Origin: Peribacillus psychrosaccharolyticus ATCC 23296
GTDB taxonomy: Bacteria; Bacillota; Bacilli; Bacillales; DSM-1321
Assembly: GCF_000305495.1 (NCBI RefSeq)
Contig: NZ_AJTN02000225.1
Coordinates: 1-40,656 of the forward strand
Direction of reading: 5' to 3'
DNA length: 40,656 nt
Part shown: piece by piece, positions 26,107 to 35,481 of the stretch
Numbering within the stretch: position 1 is the stretch's first letter
Layout of the letters: the number at the start of each line of letters is the position of its first letter
The notes under the pieces: model-generated
What the model saw: the letters and a program-made list of their open reading frames with translations, nothing else
The model's database searches: none
What the model was told of the DNA's origin: nothing
Program-made: the position numbers and the translations under genes

Positions 26107-26122
26107 ATACTATATGTTGATT
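26107..26122 (+). promoter_or_regulatory. NrdR-like box 2 upstream of nrdJ
   Basis: ATACTATATGTTGATT matches the NrdR-box consensus at 12 of 16 positions. Its centre is 33 bases from that of box 1, about three helical turns, as in the paired boxes of known NrdR targets. Confidence 0.6.
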
Positions 26123-26248
26123 AAAAGAGTTTTGTATGATAAATTGAGGGTACTTACTAAACGTAGAAGCGACTAATGAATTTACGTATAGATATCGAGC
26201 GTAAGAAAGTAGATAAAAGTCGATATTTTGATAAAAGGAGAGGGAAAC

Positions 26249-28810
26249 ATGTCCGTTGTTGTACAAAAAGAAATAAGCCTGAATGTAGAAAGTTTAAATA
26301 AGGATATTTCACTATTTCCTCAGGTCCATCCAATTACCCCAGAAATGAATATGACTCATAAAGGTGTTTCAAGACTAGTCATGATCGACCGTTACTCGTT
26401 TAAAGATACAGAAAAAATTACGCTCTCTATTGGTGATTTTGTCGTTTTAACCATTAAGGAAGATCCGAAATTCCCAGCAAGAGGCCTTGGATACATTGTA
26501 AATATTGATTGGGAAAGCAAACGTGCACAGGTATTAGTGGAAAAAGAATTCCTCGGCGCATTAGATACGCAAGAGGAGTTAGAAACGGGAATCGTTAACC
26601 GTCCGCTTGATGTTATTGAAAAACCGCTTGAAATTTACTATGAACAAATTGCCAAAAGAAATGCAACAGGACTAGCCTCTGTTGAAACGACAGAAGAAAA
26701 GCGTCAAGAATGGTTTGAAAAGTTTTATCGTGAACTTGCGGACTTGAACTTTGTTCCTGCTGGAAGGGTTCTGTACGGGGCTGGTGCAGAAACGGATGTT
26801 ACGTATTTTAATTGTTACGTTATGCCTTTCGTAGCTGATTCAAGAGAAGGAATCTCTGAACACCGTAAACAAGTCATGGAAATTATGAGCCGCGGAGGCG
26901 GTGTTGGCACAAACGGGTCAACGCTCCGTCCAAGGAATACACTGGCTAAAGGTGTTAATGGTAAATCTTCCGGGTCTGTTTCATGGCTCGATGATATTGC
27001 TAAGCTGACACACCTAGTGGAACAAGGCGGCAGCCGTCGTGGAGCACAAATGATTATGCTGACGGATTGGCATCCTGATATTGCTGAGTTCATCATTTCT
27101 AAAATGCAAAATCCACGTATTCTTCGTTTCTTAGTGGCGAATACAAAAGATCCAAAGATCAAAAAGCATGCGAGCGATAAATTGAAATTTACGCCGCTGA
27201 CTGAACAAGAAGAAGCTATGTATCAAGGAATCTTAAACTACAAACAAATTCCAGGGTTGGGCGGATTTAATGAAAAAATCATTAATGATGCACAAGAACG
27301 TTTAGACACTGGCGGTACTTATACAGTTCATAATCCGGATTTCCTGACAGGAGCTAATATTTCAATCTGTCTGACAAAGGAATTCATGGAAGCTGTCGAA
27401 AAGGACGGGAAGTATGATCTTCGTTTCCCAGATGTAGAATCCTACGATGCTGAAGAAATGAAGATTTATAATGAAGAATGGCATAAAATCGGTGATGTTC
27501 GTGAATGGGAAAAACTCGGCCATAAAGTCCGTGTATACCGTACAATCAAAGCTAAAGAACTTTGGAACTTAATTAATATTTGTGCGACCTATTCAGCTGA
27601 GCCTGGTATTTTCTTTATTGATAATGCGAATGACATGACGAATGCGAAAGCATATGGTCAGCAAGTAGTGGCAACAAACCCTTGTGGAGAACAGCCTCTA
27701 GCACCTTATTCGGTGTGTAATCTTGCAGCGGTCAATCTTGCAGAAATGGCTGACAAAGAGAGTAAAACTGTGAACTTTGAGAAGTTGAAACAAACGGTTG
27801 AGGTTGGGGTCAGGATGCAGGATAATGTCATCGATGCCACACCATACTTCTTAGCAGAAAACAAACACCAAGCATTAGGAGAACGCCGTGTTGGACTAGG
27901 TGTAATGGGCCTTCACGATCTGCTTATTTATTGTGAAACAGAATATGGTTCTGAAGCAGGCAATATGCTGGTAGATAAAGTATTTGAAACGATAGCTGAA
28001 ACAGCGTACCGGACATCTGTTAAGCTTGCAGAAGAAAAGGGTAGTTTCCCGTTCTTGACAAGTGAAAGTGATACGGAAGAAGCAGAGCTGCGTAATCGTT
28101 TTATCAATACAGGCTTTATGAAAAAAATGCCTGAAGATATCCGTGACAGCATTCTTGAACATGGAATTCGAAACTCACATTTATTGACGGTTGCACCTAC
28201 AGGCAGTACCGGAACAATGGTTGGTGTTTCAACAGGTCTTGAGCCATACTTCTCCTTTACGTATTTCCGCAGCGGTCGCTTAGGGAAATTCATTGAAGTG
28301 AAAGCAGATATTGTTCAAGAATATTTGGATCAACATCCTGAAGCAGATCCTAATAAGCTTCCTGAATGGTTCGTATCTTCAATGGAATTATCACCTGAAG
28401 CACATGCTGATGTTCAATGTATCATCCAACGCTGGATTGACAGCTCTATTAGTAAAACGGTTAATGCACCAAAGGGCTATACCGTAGAACAAGTTGAACA
28501 GGTATACCAGCGTCTATACAAAGGCGGAGCGAAAGGCGGTACTGTCTATGTTGATGGCAGCCGTGACAGTCAGGTTCTGACGTTAAAAGCAGAAGAAAAT
28601 GTCTTCTCTGATACAAAGGAAGAAACTGTGGTTGAAGAAAAGAAAAAAGTTGTCCTTGTCGATACGATTAATGAATTACGTTCTACAAATGTGACAATTG
28701 GTTCTGAAGTCGGCAATACCTGCCCAGTCTGCCGCAAAGGCGAGATTAAAGAAATGGGCGGCTGTAATACATGTACAAACTGCGGCGCGCAGCTTAAATG
28801 CGGCTTGTAA
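26249..28810 (+). CDS. nrdJ: Adenosylcobalamin-dependent (class II) ribonucleoside-diphosphate reductase
   Basis: An 853-residue class II ribonucleotide reductase making deoxyribonucleotides without oxygen dependence. C189 (YFNCYVMPF) and N477, C479 and E481 (NPCGE) are the active-site residues: the C479 thiyl radical abstracts the 3'-hydrogen. APTGSTGT near residue 645 is the substrate phosphate loop. The C-terminus is a zinc-ribbon-like CPVC...CNTCTNCG, ending in LKCGL, with cysteines for re-reduction. The first about 150 residues precede the core. I chose the ATG at 26249 with GGAGAGG upstream. The operators upstream suggest NrdR control. In B. subtilis there is no nrdJ; here it takes the place where mntR would be expected. 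Confidence 0.95.
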   Translation: MSVVVQKEISLNVESLNKDISLFPQVHPITPEMNMTHKGVSRLVMIDRYSFKDTEKITLSIGDFVVLTIKEDPKFPARGLGYIVNIDWESKRAQVLVEKEFLGALDTQEELETGIVNRPLDVIEKPLEIYYEQIAKRNATGLASVETTEEKRQEWFEKFYRELADLNFVPAGRVLYGAGAETDVTYFNCYVMPFVADSREGISEHRKQVMEIMSRGGGVGTNGSTLRPRNTLAKGVNGKSSGSVSWLDDIAKLTHLVEQGGSRRGAQMIMLTDWHPDIAEFIISKMQNPRILRFLVANTKDPKIKKHASDKLKFTPLTEQEEAMYQGILNYKQIPGLGGFNEKIINDAQERLDTGGTYTVHNPDFLTGANISICLTKEFMEAVEKDGKYDLRFPDVESYDAEEMKIYNEEWHKIGDVREWEKLGHKVRVYRTIKAKELWNLINICATYSAEPGIFFIDNANDMTNAKAYGQQVVATNPCGEQPLAPYSVCNLAAVNLAEMADKESKTVNFEKLKQTVEVGVRMQDNVIDATPYFLAENKHQALGERRVGLGVMGLHDLLIYCETEYGSEAGNMLVDKVFETIAETAYRTSVKLAEEKGSFPFLTSESDTEEAELRNRFINTGFMKKMPEDIRDSILEHGIRNSHLLTVAPTGSTGTMVGVSTGLEPYFSFTYFRSGRLGKFIEVKADIVQEYLDQHPEADPNKLPEWFVSSMELSPEAHADVQCIIQRWIDSSISKTVNAPKGYTVEQVEQVYQRLYKGGAKGGTVYVDGSRDSQVLTLKAEENVFSDTKEETVVEEKKKVVLVDTINELRSTNVTIGSEVGNTCPVCRKGEIKEMGGCNTCTNCGAQLKCGL

Positions 28811-28828
28811 AATAAAGAGTACACAGAA

Positions 28829-28859
28829 AAATCCTCCGGAAACTCCGGGGGATTTTTTT
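28829..28859 (+). terminator. Intrinsic terminator of nrdJ
   Basis: AAATCCTCCGGA / TCCGGGGGATTT stem with one G-T pair and a 3-base loop, followed by seven T's. Confidence 0.9.
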
Positions 28860-29037
28860 GTTGTGACTCTTTTTAGATAGATGTGAGTGTTCAGGACATG
28901 ATAAGGAAAGCGGCAAATTAACGTGTCTAGTCATGCACTTACTTTAAACAGTTGGATGATACATAACAATAAAAAAATGAAAAAACTAGATCTATATATC
29001 TTGGATTTTTAACATTAGGATGGATTGGAGAAATGTA

Positions 29038-30063
29038 ATGAAACCCTTTAGCCCGCAATTAGTTTATATTGAGCCCCGTGCTCTCGAGTACCCGCTTGGT
29101 CGTGAATTAAAGGAAAAATTTGAACAATTAGGAGTAGAGATCAGGCAGACGACGTCACACAATCAGATTCGAGACCTTCCAGGTGACAATGATTTTCAAA
29201 AATATCGAGTTGCCAAATCAACACTTGTCGTTGGAATAAGAAAAACCTTGAAGTTTGATACCTCAAAGCCTTCTGCAGAATATGCAATCCCGCTTGCGAC
29301 AGGCTGTATGGGACATTGTCATTACTGTTATCTGCAAACAACACTTGGGTCGAAGCCTTATATTCGGACTTACGTCAACTTAGATGAAATCTTTGCAGCC
29401 GCTCAAGGTTATATTGATGAGCGGAAACCGGAAATCACCCGATTTGAGGCAGCGTGTACATCAGATATCGTTGGAATTGACCATTTAACACATTCACTTA
29501 AAAAAACGATTGAGTTTATTGGTCAAACGGAATACGGCCAGCTACGTTTTGTGACCAAGTTTCATCATGTCGATCATTTACTTGATGCGAAGCATAATGG
29601 GAAGACACGTTTTCGGTTTAGTATTAATTCACGATACGTCATTAAAAACTTTGAACCGGGAACATCCAGCTTTGAAGAAAGAATGGAGGCTGCATGTAAA
29701 GTTGCTAAGGCGGGTTATCCGCTTGGCTTTATCGTGGCGCCTATCTACAGGCATGATGATTGGCAGGCAGGTTACAGAGAGCTCTTTGAACGGCTTTCAG
29801 CTGCGTTAGAAGGAGTAGAGACACCAGGTTTAACCTTTGAGTTAATTCAGCATCGGTTCACAGGCCCGGCCAAAAAGGTCATTGAAAAAAATTATCCGAA
29901 ATCAAAACTTCAACTAGATGAATCAAAACGGAAATATAAATGGGGCCGGTACGGGATCGGGAAGTATGTCTATAAAACGGAAGAAGCAGCGGAATTAGAG
30001 ACCGTTATAAGAGGGTATGTGAAGGAATACTTCCCAGATGCAGTGGTTCAGTATTTTACGTAA
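29038..30063 (+). CDS. splB: Spore photoproduct lyase
   Basis: A 341-residue radical-SAM DNA repair enzyme that reverts the spore photoproduct (5-thyminyl-5,6-dihydrothymine) to two thymines during germination. The 4Fe-4S cluster ligands C90, C94 and C97 form CMGHCHYC, the unusual C-x3-C-x2-C arrangement. C140 in AACTSD corresponds to the B. subtilis H-donor C141. Length and spacing match the family. I chose the ATG at 29038 with TTGGAG upstream; a longer in-frame ATG at 29020 has no ribosome binding site. In B. subtilis splB is elsewhere with splA; here it stands alone between nrdJ and yqhO. No clear sigma-G promoter was found. Confidence 0.95.
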   Translation: MKPFSPQLVYIEPRALEYPLGRELKEKFEQLGVEIRQTTSHNQIRDLPGDNDFQKYRVAKSTLVVGIRKTLKFDTSKPSAEYAIPLATGCMGHCHYCYLQTTLGSKPYIRTYVNLDEIFAAAQGYIDERKPEITRFEAACTSDIVGIDHLTHSLKKTIEFIGQTEYGQLRFVTKFHHVDHLLDAKHNGKTRFRFSINSRYVIKNFEPGTSSFEERMEAACKVAKAGYPLGFIVAPIYRHDDWQAGYRELFERLSAALEGVETPGLTFELIQHRFTGPAKKVIEKNYPKSKLQLDESKRKYKWGRYGIGKYVYKTEEAAELETVIRGYVKEYFPDAVVQYFT

Positions 30064-30136
30064 AAAATTTAAAAAGTCATAATCATCCTTTACCTTGATT
30101 AAATTGTAATAGAACCCGAAATGGGGAGGGCAAGGA

Positions 30137-31018
30137 ATGATTATTGATGGAGTGTTTTCAGGAGGAGGTATAAAGGGCTTTGCTATGGTGGGAGCTCTTC
30201 AGGTATTAGAGGATCGAGGGTTTGTACTCAATCAGACAGCAGGAACGAGTGCAGGATCCATTGTGGCCGCTTTTATTGCTGCGGGCTATTCAGGGAAAGA
30301 TATCCAAAGTATGCTTTCAACCGTTAATATGAATCATTTACTTGATAAACGAAATTTTCTTAAAATACCATTTGCTGAATGGCTCTTATTGTACTGGAAG
30401 CTTGGTTTATATAAGGGAGAAGCACTCGAACACTGGGTTTCGGAAATGCTGTCTAAAAAAGGATTAGTTACTTTTGGAGATATGCCGCCGCAATCGCTAA
30501 GAATTATCACATCTGATATTACAAATGGCAGGCTGGTTGTTCTGCCTGACGATTTACCCAAATATGGCATCAACCCTCAGTCATTTCCTATTGCAAAAGC
30601 TGTACGAATGAGCTGCAGTATCCCTTATTTTTTTGAACCGGTTAAATTGAAAATAAACAAAGTAGATACCCTCTTTGTGGATGGAGGAGTGCTTAGTAAT
30701 TTTCCTATGTGGTTGTTTGAATCCGAACATATTAGAAAAGCTCGTCCCGTAATCGGGTTGAAATTTACGAGTGATACAGACTTGAATCGGGTGGGAACGA
30801 TTGATAATGCGATAGAGATGTTTGGTGCTCTTTTTAAAACCATGAAGGATGCCCATGATTCCCGGCATATTTCAAAAAAACTTGCTAAAAATATTATGTT
30901 TATCCCAATGAAAGATGTTTCAGGGACAGACTTTATGCTGACAGAGCAGAGAAAAGAAGAGCTCATTGAACGTGGAAGAGAATTTGCTTACACATTCCTA
31001 AAAACTTGGACATATTAA
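30137..31018 (+). CDS. yqhO: Patatin-like phospholipase family protein YqhO
   Basis: A 293-residue patatin-fold hydrolase. The oxyanion loop GGGIKG (9-14), nucleophile S38 in GTSAGS and catalytic D182 in DGG are all present, so it should be an active lipid acyl hydrolase. Its cellular substrate is unknown. It has a GGGGAGGG ribosome binding site about seven bases from ATG. The position before yqhP and yqhQ matches B. subtilis. Confidence 0.92.
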   Translation: MIIDGVFSGGGIKGFAMVGALQVLEDRGFVLNQTAGTSAGSIVAAFIAAGYSGKDIQSMLSTVNMNHLLDKRNFLKIPFAEWLLLYWKLGLYKGEALEHWVSEMLSKKGLVTFGDMPPQSLRIITSDITNGRLVVLPDDLPKYGINPQSFPIAKAVRMSCSIPYFFEPVKLKINKVDTLFVDGGVLSNFPMWLFESEHIRKARPVIGLKFTSDTDLNRVGTIDNAIEMFGALFKTMKDAHDSRHISKKLAKNIMFIPMKDVSGTDFMLTEQRKEELIERGREFAYTFLKTWTY

Positions 31019-31021
31019 AAC

Positions 31022-31050
31022 GAGCCCGCTTTCGGTTCGGCGGGCTCTAT
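31022..31050. terminator. Hairpin between converging yqhO and yqhP
   Basis: GAGCCCGC / GCGGGCTC stem (31022-31029, 31040-31047) right after the yqhO stop. The trailing T-run is poor on both sides. Its right end touches the yqhP stop codon. Confidence 0.6.
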
Positions 31051-31490
31051 CTAACAGGTATAAAAAATAAAAAAGGACTGACAAGGTGTCTCGTCAGCCT
31101 GGACCCTTTAGAAAAGAGCCCGATTTTTCTTTTTATTTTTTTTCCCTCAATAACCGTTAGATGAATGTCAGATTTTTTTCGTGGTTTAATCGTTTTCTTT
31201 GATTTAGCAACAGAAAAACTAGCTATATTATCGCGGCTGTTACTGCCTGATCTTTGTTTTAGCCGTTTTTTAGATCTTTTGGCTGCTTTTAAAAATGCAC
31301 GCTGCTCTCTTTTTTCAGGCTTACCCTTTGTTAACCGCTTATAGATAACGTAAACAATTCCTGCTGTAATCGCCATGATAAAAACCTGTTTGAATAACTG
31401 CCCTGGGCTATAAATAATACGGCTGACTAAGCCAATAAGTCCAAGAACCACTATTCCATAGACAATATATGATGAAATTGAACGATTCAA
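31047..31490 (-). CDS. yqhP: Membrane protein YqhP
   Basis: A 147-residue protein with two transmembrane helices (about residues 8-24 and 32-47) followed by a very basic, Lys/Arg-rich cytoplasmic tail with a HLTVIEGKK motif. Function is unknown in the family. I chose TTG at 31490 (MNRSISSY), eight bases after AAGGAGG; a GTG at 31499 would overlap that ribosome binding site. The C-terminal tail (LFSKGSRLTRHLVSPFLFFIPVR in two parts: RLTRHLVS and PFLFFIPVR) seems longer than in B. subtilis and may reflect a lost stop codon. Confidence 0.82.
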   Translation of the reverse strand: MNRSISSYIVYGIVVLGLIGLVSRIIYSPGQLFKQVFIMAITAGIVYVIYKRLTKGKPEKREQRAFLKAAKRSKKRLKQRSGSNSRDNIASFSVAKSKKTIKPRKKSDIHLTVIEGKKIKRKIGLFSKGSRLTRHLVSPFLFFIPVR

Positions 31491-31572
31491 CAAAGACACC
31501 TCCTTAAGAGCATTTTATACAGTTTTACATCATTTTAAACAAAAACCAAAAAATAAACTTCTTACCATTCAC

Positions 31573-32508
31573 CTACACAATCTCCGCTGTTGTTAAACCT
31601 TCTTCCGTTTCTTTTTCCATTCTAAGCAGTTCGTTAAAGGAAGCCAGTGCAACCTCCACTTGATCATCTGCAGGTTCTTTTGTTGTTAAAAGCTGCAGCC
31701 ATAGACCAGGGTATCCTAATAAACGAAGAACAGGAATATTTCTGACTAGGTTCGTTACTTGAAGCACTTCAAAAGCAATGCCGAGAACAACAGGTATAAG
31801 CATCAGCCGGTTGACAACACGTGACCATAGGGGCTCGGTAGGTACAAGCATATACACAAAGACACCAACAAACACTGTGAATAGAATAAAACTGCTGCCG
31901 CAGCGGTAATGAAGTCTTGATGCAGATTGAACATTTTCTACGGTAAGCGGCTTACCACTTTCAAAGCAGTTAATTACTTTATGCTCTGCACCATGATATT
32001 GGAATACTCGTTTTATCATGGGTGTGAGTGAAACAAAGTAAATATAGCATAGCAGTAAAATTAATTTAAATAATCCTTCGATAAGAATTTGAGATAGATC
32101 GCTCTTAAAGATTGGACGTGTCGTCTCAGCTAGAAAGAGAGGAATCAAGGTGAAGAGAGTTTTCCCGAAAAGGAAGGAAAGTACACCAATAACCGCGACA
32201 CCCAGCCACATACTAATCTTCGAAGGCTGTTTTTCTTCCTTTTTTTCTTCATTTTCTTCAAATTGCTCCGCGGAGAAATTCAAATGTTTTGATCCGGTCC
32301 CGCTTGAGTTTAAAAGAGCCACAATCCCACGAATAAATGGAATTTTCTTTAATTTTTTCATAATCGGCTTTTGCTCGCGAGGCAGTCGGAAATAATCGAT
32401 TGTTTGATCCTTGCGGCGTACTGCAGTAACTGTGTGATACTTCCCGCCGAACATTACGCCTTCGACCACTGCTTGCCCTCCGTACACCGGCTTTTGAGTA
32501 TCGGACAT
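31573..32508 (-). CDS. yqhQ: DUF1385 family membrane protein YqhQ
   Basis: A 311-residue protein of the DUF1385/YqhQ family. It starts with YGGQAVVEGVMFGG, the family signature, contains about four transmembrane helices, and has the conserved YHGAEHKVINCFE and YPGLWLQLLTTKEP blocks. An acidic-basic stretch (EENEEKKEEKQPSK) around residue 85 is a likely loop. Biochemical function is unknown to me. It is transcribed toward yqhP, away from yqhR, as in B. subtilis. Confidence 0.92.
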   Translation of the reverse strand: MSDTQKPVYGGQAVVEGVMFGGKYHTVTAVRRKDQTIDYFRLPREQKPIMKKLKKIPFIRGIVALLNSSGTGSKHLNFSAEQFEENEEKKEEKQPSKISMWLGVAVIGVLSFLFGKTLFTLIPLFLAETTRPIFKSDLSQILIEGLFKLILLLCYIYFVSLTPMIKRVFQYHGAEHKVINCFESGKPLTVENVQSASRLHYRCGSSFILFTVFVGVFVYMLVPTEPLWSRVVNRLMLIPVVLGIAFEVLQVTNLVRNIPVLRLLGYPGLWLQLLTTKEPADDQVEVALASFNELLRMEKETEEGLTTAEIV

Positions 32509-32679
32509 TTCTACACCAACTTATACTAGAATTTTCACTCAGGATTGTTGCTTGTTTCTGCGCCTTAAGTGTATATACCTATCATACAAAAAAATACTGA
32601 AAACCTCTAGCAAATCTAATGATTACTTAAATAATATTCCAATTTAAGTAAGGGCATGATAAAAAGGGAGGTGAATTAT

Positions 32680-33204
32680 GTGTCAACAAAAAATGAACAA
32701 GGTATCCATTCCGAACAGGACCCGCCTATTATAAAGTATGTTGTGATCATTGGTTTATTTGGAGGATTGCTCTGGAGCCTCGTGGGCTTTGGCTTTACAT
32801 TTTTGAATTTTATGGATGTTAGTCCTCGGTTTATTTTAACTTCCTGGTTCGACAGCAAGTGGATCAATAAAGTGCTGGGTATCTTCATTTCGGTCATTAT
32901 TTACTGTTGTTTATCTGTTCTGTTTGCCTTGCTTTATTATGGTGTAATGAGAAAAATAAAAAGTATTTTTGGCGGCATTATTTTCGGGATCCTTTTATGG
33001 CTGCTGCTATTTGGACTGATATCACCGATGTTTTCTGATTTACCCTCGTTTGCCCAAATGAATTTCAATACTGGATTTTCAAGCTTTTGTTTATTGCTTT
33101 TATATGGTGTGTTTATAGGCGTTTCTGTGTCCTATGAATATCAAGAATTACAACTCCAAAAAAAAGACAGCAATCACAATCGAATGCCCGCTTCTAACGG
33201 TTAA
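32680..33204 (+). CDS. yqhR: Membrane protein YqhR
   Basis: A 174-residue protein with four predicted transmembrane segments (YVVIIGLFGGLLWSLVGF, IFISVIIYCCLSVLFALLYY, GIIFGILLWLLLFGLI and SFCLLLLYGVFIGVSV) matching YqhR by position and topology. The start is GTG at 32680, six bases after AGGGAGGTG; the ATG at 32656 would include the ribosome binding site. Function unknown. Confidence 0.87.
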   Translation: MSTKNEQGIHSEQDPPIIKYVVIIGLFGGLLWSLVGFGFTFLNFMDVSPRFILTSWFDSKWINKVLGIFISVIIYCCLSVLFALLYYGVMRKIKSIFGGIIFGILLWLLLFGLISPMFSDLPSFAQMNFNTGFSSFCLLLLYGVFIGVSVSYEYQELQLQKKDSNHNRMPASNG

Positions 33205-33234
33205 AAAATATAGTATGAAAATTTTGATATATGA

Positions 33235-33265
33235 TAGAATGTTCTTGTTGAACATTCTATTTTTT
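33235..33265 (+). terminator. Intrinsic terminator of yqhR
   Basis: TAGAATGTTC / GAACATTCTA stem, 5-base loop, then six T's. It ends shortly before the aroQ ribosome binding site. Confidence 0.85.
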
Positions 33266-33284
33266 AGGTGAGCAGGTGAGACAT

Positions 33285-33737
33285 ATGAGCAAGCTATTAT
33301 TGATAAACGGACCCAATTTAAATCGTTTGGGGAAAAGGGAGCCTGTCCATTATGGCAGGACAACACTCCCAGAACTGGAACTCAGCTTGGTGGAGAAAGC
33401 CCGGAACCTTCAGACTGAATTAATCTGTTTCCAATCCAATCATGAAGGGGCAATCATTGATAAGCTGCACTGGGCAGAAGATGAGGGCGTGAAAGGAGTA
33501 ATTATTAATCCTGGAGCCTTCACACATTATAGTTACGCCATCCGAGATGCTGTTGCTGGGATTGAGCTTCCAGTTATAGAGGTTCATATTTCTAACATTC
33601 ATGCTCGAGAAAGTTTTCGTCATGTATCGGTCATTGCACCTGTATGTGCAGGTCAAGTTGTTGGGCTGGGGATTGAAGGATACGGCCTTGCTTTAGATGC
33701 TTTAGTGAACATTGTAAAGGGGAGATTAGAGTCATGA
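33285..33737 (+). CDS. aroQ: Type II 3-dehydroquinate dehydratase
   Basis: A 150-residue dodecameric-type dehydroquinase catalysing the third step of the shikimate pathway. Recognisable are LLLINGPNLNRLGKREPVHYG with the active-site Arg and Tyr of the flexible lid, NPGAFTHYSYAIRDA, and EVHISNIHARESFRH with the catalytic His. I chose the ATG at 33285 (AGGTGA five bases upstream) over an in-frame GTG nine bases earlier. The next gene overlaps by 4 bases (ATGA), as in the B. subtilis yqhS-yqhT pair. Confidence 0.95.
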   Translation: MSKLLLINGPNLNRLGKREPVHYGRTTLPELELSLVEKARNLQTELICFQSNHEGAIIDKLHWAEDEGVKGVIINPGAFTHYSYAIRDAVAGIELPVIEVHISNIHARESFRHVSVIAPVCAGQVVGLGIEGYGLALDALVNIVKGRLES

Positions 33738-34795
33738 TAAAATTAGAACAGTTCCGTGCGGCAATGGAAAAAGCCGGAGTAGATGGGTGTTTACTAACAA
33801 ATACATATAATATTCGCTACATGTCGAATTTCACAGGGAGTTCAGGCGTTGTTTTGATTTCTCATACAGAAGCAAAATTCATTACTGATTTCCGTTATAT
33901 GGAGCAGGCAGCCAAGCAAACGGTTGGATATGAGATTGTTAAGCATAAGGGCAGCGTGGTGGCTGCTGTTGCCGAACAAGCCAAGGCAATGGGGATTAAG
34001 AAGCTTGGCTTTGAGCAGGATCAGGTAACTTATTCCTATTATAAAGCGTTGGAAAGCGTATTCTTAGGTGAATTGACTCCTGTATCGGGTCTGACTGAGA
34101 AATTACGCTTGATTAAGACACCTGCAGAGATTAAGATATTAAAGGACGCTGCCGAGATTGCCGACGCAGCATTTGCGCATATTGTTACCTTCATTCGCCC
34201 GGGTTTAACCGAGCTTGAAATTTCAAATGAGCTTGAATTCTTTATGAGGAGACAAGGAGCGACTTCCTCTTCATTCGATACCATCGTCGCTTCTGGGAAA
34301 CGTTCTGCTCTTCCACATGGTGTTGCGACAAGTAAAGTCATTGAAAATGGTGACTTTGTAACCCTGGATTATGGTGCCTACTATAATGGGTATGTATCTG
34401 ATATAACCAGAACGCTTGCAGTGGGCCAGCCATCAGATGAATTGAAAAAGATTTATCAAATTGTTCTAGAGGCTCAATTAACAGGCATGTCTGGCATTAA
34501 GCCTGGGATGACTGGTAAAGAAGCGGACGCTCTAACGAGAGATATTATCGTGGGTCACGGCTACGGTCCTTATTTCGGTCATTCGACTGGTCATGGAATT
34601 GGACTTGAAGTCCATGAAGAGCCTGGGCTATCTGCTAAATCGGATGTCATCCTAATGCCAGGTATGGCAGTAACGGTAGAACCAGGTATTTATCTGCCTG
34701 AAATTGGCGGTGTACGTATCGAAGATGATACACTTATCACTAAAGAAGGCAACGAAGCATTAACACATTCACCAAAGGAACTACTTATTTTGTAA
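33734..34795 (+). CDS. papA: Xaa-Pro peptidase (M24 family) YqhT/PapA
   Basis: A 353-residue aminopeptidase P-like metalloenzyme. The N-terminal creatinase-like domain covers residues 1-125. The pita-bread domain carries the five metal ligands: D212 and D223 ([17 protein letters not shown]), H287 (GHSTGHGIG), E316 (VEPGIYLP) and the Glu of VRIEDD. H283 is the proton shuttle. It removes N-terminal residues before proline. Removal of proline-rich dipeptides fits functionally with the neighbouring efp, which relieves stalling at polyproline. It overlaps aroQ by 4 bases, and efp follows after 19 bases. Confidence 0.95.
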   Translation: MIKLEQFRAAMEKAGVDGCLLTNTYNIRYMSNFTGSSGVVLISHTEAKFITDFRYMEQAAKQTVGYEIVKHKGSVVAAVAEQAKAMGIKKLGFEQDQVTYSYYKALESVFLGELTPVSGLTEKLRLIKTPAEIKILKDAAEIADAAFAHIVTFIRPGLTELEISNELEFFMRRQGATSSSFDTIVASGKRSALPHGVATSKVIENGDFVTLDYGAYYNGYVSDITRTLAVGQPSDELKKIYQIVLEAQLTGMSGIKPGMTGKEADALTRDIIVGHGYGPYFGHSTGHGIGLEVHEEPGLSAKSDVILMPGMAVTVEPGIYLPEIGGVRIEDDTLITKEGNEALTHSPKELLIL

Positions 34796-34814
34796 AGATG
34801 TAGGAGGAAATAAT

Positions 34815-35372
34815 ATGATTTCTGTAAATGATTTTAAAACCAACCTAACAATCGAAGTGGATAACGCCATTTGGCAAGTTATTGAATTCCAACATGTTAA
34901 ACCTGGTAAAGGTGCAGCATTTGTGCGTTCTAAACTTCGTAATATTCGTACTGGTGCGATCCAGGAAAAAACGTTCCGTGCCGGTGAGAAAGTAGCTAAA
35001 GCACATATCGAAAACCGCAAAATGCAATATTTATATGCAAGCGGCGATAATCATGTATTCATGGATAATGAAACATATGACCAAATTGAACTTCCAGGAG
35101 ATTCAATTAAAAACGAACTAAGATTCCTAAAAGAAAACATGGAAGTACATGTTATGTCATTCCAAAGTGAAACATTAGGGGTTGCTCTTCCAAATACAGT
35201 TGTTCTTGAAGTAACTGAAACAGAACCAGGTATTAAGGGTGATACGTCTTCAGGCGGTACAAAATCTGCAACGCTTGAAACAGGTCTTTCTGTTCAAGTT
35301 CCATTCTTCATTAACGAAGGTGACAAATTAATTATTAATACGAGTGAAGCTTCTTACGTTTCTCGCGCATAA
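34815..35372 (+). CDS. efp: Elongation factor P
   Basis: A 185-residue translation factor with three beta-barrel domains that promotes peptide-bond formation at polyproline stretches. The tip loop [12 protein letters not shown] has K32, the residue that carries the 5-aminopentanol modification in B. subtilis. The C-terminal [16 protein letters not shown] is typical. It has an AGGAGG ribosome binding site. It probably forms an operon with aroQ and papA. A strong terminator follows. Confidence 0.98.
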   Translation: MISVNDFKTNLTIEVDNAIWQVIEFQHVKPGKGAAFVRSKLRNIRTGAIQEKTFRAGEKVAKAHIENRKMQYLYASGDNHVFMDNETYDQIELPGDSIKNELRFLKENMEVHVMSFQSETLGVALPNTVVLEVTETEPGIKGDTSSGGTKSATLETGLSVQVPFFINEGDKLIINTSEASYVSRA

Positions 35373-35414
35373 ATTTGTTGATAAAAAACCGGACTCATCT
35401 AAGGGATCTGGTCA

Positions 35415-35466
35415 GACTGTAGACAAACTCGGGTGGAAATCGAGTTTGTCTACAGTCTTCTTTTTT
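35415..35466 (+). terminator. Strong terminator of efp
   Basis: A perfect 17-base stem (arms 35415-35431 and 35441-35457, beginning GACTGTAGACAAAC) with a 9-base loop and a T-run after it. The same TGTAGACAAA block recurs in inverted orientation at about 35910-35925. Confidence 0.8.
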
Positions 35467-35481
35467 ACTTTTTAAAATGCG

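Larger units (their letters stand above)
25759..26248. other. Long intergenic leader of nrdJ
   Basis: 490 bases between lipM and nrdJ. It holds the lipM terminator, a small hairpin (ATCCTTTC / GAAAGGAT, 25910-25934), a TTGACA at 26045-26050 and two NrdR-like boxes. I looked for a cobalamin riboswitch, expected before a B12-dependent enzyme, and did not see a convincing B12 box. Confidence 0.5.

Noticed and set aside
25759-26248. Cobalamin riboswitch upstream of the B12-dependent nrdJ
   Set aside because: The long leader invited it, but no B12-box-like conserved core could be found by eye.
26024-26266. Minus-strand 80-codon frame upstream of nrdJ
   Set aside because: It covers the promoter and NrdR-like boxes, and its Tyr/Phe/Asn-rich content reflects AT-rich DNA.
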